Shown here: piece after piece, positions 17,854-21,675 of the stretch | Numbering within the stretch: the first letter of the stretch is position 1 | Layout: each line of letters starts with the position of its first letter | DNA from: JAZOXB01 sp040096185 | GTDB lineage: Bacteria; Bacillota; Clostridia; Oscillospirales; Oscillospiraceae | Direction: 5' to 3' | Assembly: GCF_040096185.1 (NCBI RefSeq) | Contig: NZ_JBBMFF010000191.1 | Location: forward strand, 1-21,675 | DNA: 21,675 nt | The notes under the pieces: model-generated | What the model was told of the DNA's origin: nothing | The model's input: only the letters and a program-made list of their open reading frames with translations | Databases searched by the model: none | Made by a program: the position numbers and the translations under genes

Positions 17854-19041
17854 TCAATAGATCTCGCCCGGCTTGATGGCGGTGTTCTCGGCAATGGTCT
17901 TGGCCTTTCCGACCACACTGATCTTCTTTTCCTCACCGGGGGCGAACGAGCCGCCGATCACCGCGCCGCGGCAGATGCGGCAGTCCTCGCCGATGATGGC
18001 GTGGCGGATGATGACACCGGACTCGATGTGGACGTTCGGCATGATGACGCTGTCCTCCACGATGGCGCCGGAGTCGACCGTGCAGCCCGTGGAGATGATG
18101 GAGTGCGTGATGGTGCCATAAATTTCGCAGCCCTCGGCGATGAAGCAGTTCTTATTCTTCGACTCGCGGGCGATGATGCTCGACGGCATGGCGTAGTTCC
18201 GGGCATAGATGCGGTTGCCCTTCTCGCCGTAGAGGTTGAAGGCGGGGTTCTTGCCCAGCAGATCCATATTGGCCTCCCACAGGGAGCTGATCGTGCCGAC
18301 GTCCTTCCAGTAGCCCTGGAATTCATAGGCGAACAGGCGGTAGCCCTCGTTCAGAATGGCGGGGATGACGTTCTTGCCGAAGTCGTTCTCGGAACGCGGG
18401 TTCTCCTCGTCCTCGATGAGGAACTTTTTCAGCACGCTCCACTTGAAGATGTAGATGCCCATGGATGCGTTCGTGCTCTTCGGATGCTTCGGCTTCTCCT
18501 CGAATTCGTAGATGGAGCCGTCCTCCCGGGTGTTCATGATGCCGAAGCGGCTGGCCTCGGCCAGCGGGACCGTGCGCACGGCGATGGTGCAGTCGGCCTC
18601 CATCTGCTCGTGGTAGCGCAGCATGGCGGCATAGTCCATTTTATAGATGTGGTCGCCGGAGAGGATGATGACATCGTCCGGATCATAGCGCTCGATGAAG
18701 GCGATGTTCTGATAGATCGCGTTCGCCGTGCCCTTGTACCACTCGGATTTCTTGCTCTTGGCATAGGGCGGCAGGACCTGCACGCCGCAGTGGCTGCGGT
18801 TCAGACGCCACGGCTGGCCGTTTCCGATGTACTCATTGAGCTCGAGCGGCTGATACTGCGTCAGCACGCCGATGGTGTCAATGCCGGAGTTCACACAGTT
18901 GGAGAGAGGAAAATCGATGATGCGATACTTACCGGCGAACGGGACCGCAGGCTTTGCCGTGTTCTCCGTCAGCACCATCAGGCGGCTCCCCTGCCCGCCC
19001 GCCAGCAGCATCGCGACGCAGTGCTTTTTCTGGAAGTTCAT
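17854..19041 (-). CDS. glgC: Glucose-1-phosphate adenylyltransferase GlgC
   Basis: Makes ADP-glucose from glucose-1-phosphate and ATP, the committed step of glycogen synthesis. 395 residues. Signatures: LAGGQGSRL (13-21), KPAVPFAGKYRIIDFPLSNC (30-49), GTANAIYQN (104-112), D130 in LSGDHIYKMDY, EEKP (181-184), and YWKDVGT (244-250). The C-terminal part from about 280 has isoleucine/valine-rich hexapeptide-like repeats of a left-handed helix. The ATG at 19041 is preferred over one two codons earlier because AAGGAG then has eight rather than two bases of spacing. Follows glgB after 22 bp. Regulation by metabolites is expected for the GlgC/GlgD pair but not visible here. Confidence 0.97.
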   Translation of the reverse strand: MNFQKKHCVAMLLAGGQGSRLMVLTENTAKPAVPFAGKYRIIDFPLSNCVNSGIDTIGVLTQYQPLELNEYIGNGQPWRLNRSHCGVQVLPPYAKSKKSEWYKGTANAIYQNIAFIERYDPDDVIILSGDHIYKMDYAAMLRYHEQMEADCTIAVRTVPLAEASRFGIMNTREDGSIYEFEEKPKHPKSTNASMGIYIFKWSVLKKFLIEDEENPRSENDFGKNVIPAILNEGYRLFAYEFQGYWKDVGTISSLWEANMDLLGKNPAFNLYGEKGNRIYARNYAMPSSIIARESKNKNCFIAEGCEIYGTITHSIISTGCTVDSGAIVEDSVIMPNVHIESGVIIRHAIIGEDCRICRGAVIGGSFAPGEEKKISVVGKAKTIAENTAIKPGEIY

Positions 19042-19063
19042 GGTCATTTCTCCTTCTCATCAT

Positions 19064-20962
19064 TCAGGATTTTGCCGTTTTCTTGCGCGGGGCTGTCTTT
19101 TTGCGGTAGAAGGCCACGGAGAGCGGCGCGAGCGTGAAGCTGCCGGAGAAGGGCAGGCCGTGCAGCGGCTCCTTTTCGGCCGTCACAACGGGAAGCTCCG
19201 TTCCCTTGCCGCCGTAGCGGACCTCGTCACTGTTGAAGACCGCCTCGTATTCGCCCGGCTTCGGCAGGCCGAGGCGATAGTCCGTCCGGGTGACCGGGCA
19301 GAAGTTGCAGATCACGATCAGCTCGCAGCCGCGGCGATCGATGCGGCGGAAGGCGATAACGCTGTTGTCGCGGTCGTCGGCGGAGATCCACTGGAAGCCG
19401 TTCCAGTCGGAATCGTTGTTCCACAGGCTGCTGTGATCCAGATAGAAATGATTCAGATCGCGCACATAGTCCTGCATCTGGCGATGGCGCTCATAGTCGA
19501 GCAGGAGCCAGTCGAGCTGCTGTGCGTAATTCCACTCGATAAACTGCGCAAATTCGTTGCCCATGAAGCTGAGCTTCTTGCCGGGGTGGCCCATCATGAA
19601 GCCGTAGAACACGCGCAGGTTGCTGAACTTATCGTCATATTCGCCCGGCATCTTGTTGATAAGGGAGCACTTGCCGTGCACCACCTCGTCATGCGACAGC
19701 GGGAGAATGAAGTTTTCGGAATAGGCATACGTCATGGAGAACGTCAGGTCGTTGTGGCTGCCCTTGCGGAACAGCGGATCGAGCGACATATAGTGCAGCA
19801 TGTCGTTCATCCAGCCCATGTTCCACTTGAACAGGAAGCCGAGGCCGCCGTCGTAATCCGGCTTCGTCACGAGCGGGAAGGCCGTGGACTCCTCGGCCGC
19901 CGTGATGGCACTGCGCCGCACGGAGAACACCGCGCGGTTGAGCTTGCGCAGGAAGGCGATGGCCTCGAGGTTCTCCTTGCCGCCGAACTTGTTCGGGTGG
20001 TACTCGCGGCGGCCGTAGTCGAGGTAGAGCATGGCGGCCACGGCGTCGACGCGCAGGCCGTCGATGTGGTACTGCTCCAGCCAGTACACGGCGTTCGAGA
20101 TGAGGAACGACTGCACCTCGCCCTTGCCGAAGTCGAAGATGCGGGTCGTCCAGTCGGGGTGCTCGTTCATGAGCGGGTCTTCCAGCTCATAGCAGCAGGT
20201 GCCGTCGAATTCATAAAGGCCGTTCTCGTCCTTCGGGAAGTGGGCCGGGACCCAGTCGAGCAGCACGCCGATGCCGGCCTCGTGGCACTTGTCCACAAAG
20301 CGCATGAGCTGCTTCGGCTCGCCGTAGCGGAACGTCGGAGCATAGTAGCCCGTGACCTGATAGCCCCACGACGGCTCATAGGGATATTCGGACAGCGGCA
20401 TGAGCTCGATGTGGGTGTAGCCCATGTCCTTCAGGTAGGGCACGAGCTCATCCGCCAGCTCGTCGTAGGTATAGAGGCTGCCGTCCGGCTTGCGCCGCCA
20501 CGAGCCGAAGTGCATCTCATAGATGTTCATCGGGCAGTTGAGCAGCTTACGCTTGCCCTGCTTGCGGCGGTAGTCGGCATCGCCCCAGGTATAGCCGTCC
20601 AGCGTACAGATACGGCTCGACGTGTCGGGCAGCGCACAGTTGCGGAAGGCATAGGGATCGGATTTATAGACGGCGGAGCCGTCGCGGCGGCGGATATAGA
20701 ATTTATAGGCGTCGCCCTCGCGCGCATAGGCGGAAAAGGCCTCCCAGATGCCGTATTCGACGAGCGTCATCGGCAGGTCCTCGGTGTTCCAGAAGTTCCA
20801 GTCGCCGGTCACGCTGACGCCCTGCGCCCGCGGGGCCCAGACACGGAAAACATAGCCGTGGACTCCGTCGCGCTCTGCGGCATGGCAGCCCAGGAAGGTA
20901 TAGGCGCGCAGCTCGTCGCCGAGAGAGAAACGTTTGAATGCATTATGCAGCGTCTGTTCCAT
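19064..20962 (-). CDS. glgB: 1,4-alpha-glucan branching enzyme GlgB
   Basis: Introduces alpha-1,6 branches into glycogen. 632 residues: a CBM48-like domain (GYVFRVWAPRAQGVSVTGDWN, split about 36-56), then the GH13 barrel with IYEMHFGSW (147-155), DWVPAHF (236-242), nucleophile D306 in DGLRVDAV, acid/base E357 in AEEST, and D425 in SHDEVVHG, then a C-terminal beta domain and a short Lys-rich tail (KKTAPRKKTAKS). It lacks the additional N-terminal domain seen in longer enzymes such as that of Escherichia coli, as is common in Firmicutes. First gene of the glycogen operon; AAGGAG is six bases before the ATG, and a strong promoter lies about 85 bases upstream. Confidence 0.97.
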   Translation of the reverse strand: MEQTLHNAFKRFSLGDELRAYTFLGCHAAERDGVHGYVFRVWAPRAQGVSVTGDWNFWNTEDLPMTLVEYGIWEAFSAYAREGDAYKFYIRRRDGSAVYKSDPYAFRNCALPDTSSRICTLDGYTWGDADYRRKQGKRKLLNCPMNIYEMHFGSWRRKPDGSLYTYDELADELVPYLKDMGYTHIELMPLSEYPYEPSWGYQVTGYYAPTFRYGEPKQLMRFVDKCHEAGIGVLLDWVPAHFPKDENGLYEFDGTCCYELEDPLMNEHPDWTTRIFDFGKGEVQSFLISNAVYWLEQYHIDGLRVDAVAAMLYLDYGRREYHPNKFGGKENLEAIAFLRKLNRAVFSVRRSAITAAEESTAFPLVTKPDYDGGLGFLFKWNMGWMNDMLHYMSLDPLFRKGSHNDLTFSMTYAYSENFILPLSHDEVVHGKCSLINKMPGEYDDKFSNLRVFYGFMMGHPGKKLSFMGNEFAQFIEWNYAQQLDWLLLDYERHRQMQDYVRDLNHFYLDHSSLWNNDSDWNGFQWISADDRDNSVIAFRRIDRRGCELIVICNFCPVTRTDYRLGLPKPGEYEAVFNSDEVRYGGKGTELPVVTAEKEPLHGLPFSGSFTLAPLSVAFYRKKTAPRKKTAKS

Positions 20963-21000
20963 GGTGATCTCCTTCTTTGCTCAGCTTGCGGGGATACGGG

Positions 21001-21023
21001 AACCTCTGATTGCATCAGAGCTT
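21001..21023 (-). promoter_or_regulatory. Hairpin/dyad in the glgB leader
   Basis: CTCTGAT (21004-21010) and ATCAGAG (21014-21020) form a perfect 7-bp dyad around TGC; with the outer bases AAC/CTT the symmetry covers 9 of 10 pairs. It lies in the transcribed leader, about 18 to 40 bases downstream of the inferred start. It may be an operator or an mRNA stem. Its minus-strand half AATCAGAGGTTCCC is repeated exactly at 62-75 near the left edge. Confidence 0.6.
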
Positions 21024-21047
21024 CCTTAAAATCATCCATCCATGCTT

Positions 21048-21075
21048 ATTATACAACATTGCACAAAAATTTCAA
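21048..21075 (-). promoter_or_regulatory. Sigma-A type promoter of the glycogen operon
   Basis: Minus strand -35 TTGAAA (plus positions 21070-21075), 16-bp spacer, -10 TATAAT (21048-21053). The -10 is perfect and the -35 has four of six consensus bases. The inferred start is near 21041, about 78 bases before the glgB ATG. It is the only strong promoter I find upstream of the seven-gene block glgB to pepF. Confidence 0.87.
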
Positions 21076-21262
21076 CTGTTCCGAAAAATTTCTGGCGCGT
21101 TTGTCGGTTTTTCCTGCGATGTTATTCTTTTTGTAGGCTTTCCGCCCATTGTACGCCGTTTTGGCCGCAAAACATGCGGAAAATGGGGGTTTTCCCGGAC
21201 AGCGCCGCATTTTTCCCGCCCGCAGGACGTAAAATCCGCGTAAAACGGGGTGTCAGGCATTT
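21076..21262. other. Non-coding spacer upstream of the glg promoter
   Basis: No gene is supported. Small stems are present, for example GTTTTG-gccg-CAAAAC and GGAAAA-tggggg-TTTTCC around 21160-21200, but neither has a T-tract or a clear partner function. Open frames here are short, overlap in several frames and give no recognisable protein. Confidence 0.55.
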
Positions 21263-21385
21263 GCAGTTCGTACAGGGCAACGATAAAAACGTACAAGCCG
21301 ATTGCGTCTGTAGGGCGTTCCCTGAGCGCCATTGGCAACTGCAAGTATTGGGACGATAATTCGGCGGCATGAGGCTTTCAAATTT

Positions 21386-21420
21386 GTCATTGCGAGGAGC
21401 GAAGCGACGTGGCAATCTCG
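21386..21420. repeat. Dispersed hairpin repeat, copy 1
   Basis: GTCATTGCGAGGAGCGAAGC followed by GACGTGGCAATCTCG. From memory this type of short interspersed repeat occurs in many copies in intergenic regions of Firmicutes and some other bacteria. ATTGC and GCAAT at its ends can pair and enclose the conserved GAGGAGCGAAGCGACGTG core. Confidence 0.85.
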
Positions 21421-21557
21421 GGAAGGCACTCGCAGGTTGTACAGGCCGCCGTTGAAACAGCATGCACCGATTGCGTCTGTAGCGGCGGTCAGTGACCGCC
21501 TGGTAAGCACTAACAGCCGGTACACGGCATCGTTAAAATGGTGAATGCCCCCGAATT

Positions 21558-21592
21558 GTCATTCCGAGGAGCGAAGCGACGTGGGAATCTCG
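21558..21592. repeat. Dispersed hairpin repeat, copy 2
   Basis: The same 35-base element as at 21386, but with ATTCC and GGAAT in place of ATTGC and GCAAT. The core is unchanged. Both arms changed together, so pairing of the ends is kept. Confidence 0.85.
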
Positions 21593-21634
21593 CAGTGCCC
21601 AGTCCGATAACAGGGCAGCCTCGGCGAAATCGTA

Positions 21635-21656
21635 ACTGCCTCCCCGAGATTGCCGC
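21635..21656. repeat. Partial inverted third copy of the dispersed repeat
   Basis: The 22 bases match the reverse complement of 21409-21430 at 19 of 22 positions (CCCGAGATTGCC is identical), so an inverted copy including its copy 1 flank begins here. The match ends at the G run. Confidence 0.65.
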
Positions 21657-21675
21657 GGGGGGGGGGGGGGGGGGG
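21657..21675. other. Terminal run of 19 G, probable sequence-end artefact
   Basis: An uninterrupted G run ends the window inside what should be an inverted repeat copy. A no-signal read-out of two-colour sequencing or failed assembly through a hairpin is more likely than genuine DNA. Confidence 0.75.

Larger units (their letters stand above)
21263..21592. repeat. Two tandem copies of a composite repeat of about 170 bp
   Basis: Copy 1 (21263-21420) and copy 2 (21432-21592) share the same order of blocks: a GCAG-TT/GT-GTACAGG block (21263 and 21432), an exact 16-base CCGATTGCGTCTGTAG (21298-21313 and 21467-21482), a short GC hairpin, and finally the GAGGAGCGAAGCGACGTG repeat. The offsets are 169, 169 and 172 bases, which shows a tandem relation with divergence in between. 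A further degenerate GTACACGGCATCGTTAAAA block at 21520-21538 resembles the first block again. Confidence 0.75.

Noticed and set aside
7301..21136. Other long plus-strand frames (for example 7301-8863, 9060-10625, 10843-12804, 13070-15241, 17842-19137, 18872-21136)
   Set aside because: All are shadows of well-supported minus-strand genes and show the same biased composition without known motifs.
21263..21592. CRISPR array
   Set aside because: Only two units, about 170 bp long, with repeats that are part of a composite structure; no regular short repeat-spacer pattern and no cas genes.

Overview
The window reads as a chromosomal segment of a GC-rich Firmicute, most likely a gut clostridium of the Oscillospiraceae/Ruminococcaceae type. 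This is inferred from Gram-positive style lipoprotein and AGGAGG signals, the glgC-glgD pair typical of Firmicutes, protein similarity recalled from memory, and a dispersed GTCATTGCGAGGAGCGAAGC repeat at the right edge. All twelve recognisable genes lie on the minus strand. They form two transcription blocks read from right to left. The many long plus-strand open frames are antisense shadows of these genes.

Right block (20962 down to 9147): a glycogen operon glgB-glgC-glgD-glgA-glgP, then a cytoplasmic GH13 amylase and an M3-family oligoendopeptidase. Gaps are a few bases to about 55 bp, two junctions overlap or nearly touch (glgD/glgA by 4 bp, glgP/amylase separated by 1 bp), and a near-consensus promoter sits at 21048-21075 with a hairpin in the leader. 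Together the genes make ADP-glucose, polymerise and branch it, and degrade the polymer by phosphorolysis and hydrolysis.

Left block (8824 down to 271): an oligopeptide ABC transporter operon oppA-oppB-oppC-oppD-oppF plus a small membrane protein. It has a clear extended -10 promoter at 8946-8974, a leader with two hairpins, a 402-bp structured gap between oppA and oppB containing a MITE-like element, and a strong intrinsic terminator at 218-257. The neighbouring oligoendopeptidase could hydrolyse the imported peptides.

The most unusual content is in this transporter. OppC carries an RCC1-like repeat region of about 300 residues (about seven blades by eye) inserted in its first extracytoplasmic loop. 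OppF carries an insertion of about 180 residues, helical and coiled-coil-like, between Walker A and the Q-loop. OppA is long and seems to have its usual C-terminal segment at the N-terminus. OppB also has an enlarged first outer loop. This looks like an elaborated peptide importer and is the best candidate for an undescribed system here.

Right edge (21076-21675): no gene. It holds two tandem copies of a composite repeat of about 170 bp, each ending in the dispersed CATT-GCGAGG-type hairpin repeat, followed by the start of an inverted third copy that runs into 19 G residues. That end looks like a contig break and a sequencing or assembly artefact. The first 217 bp hold no convincing gene.
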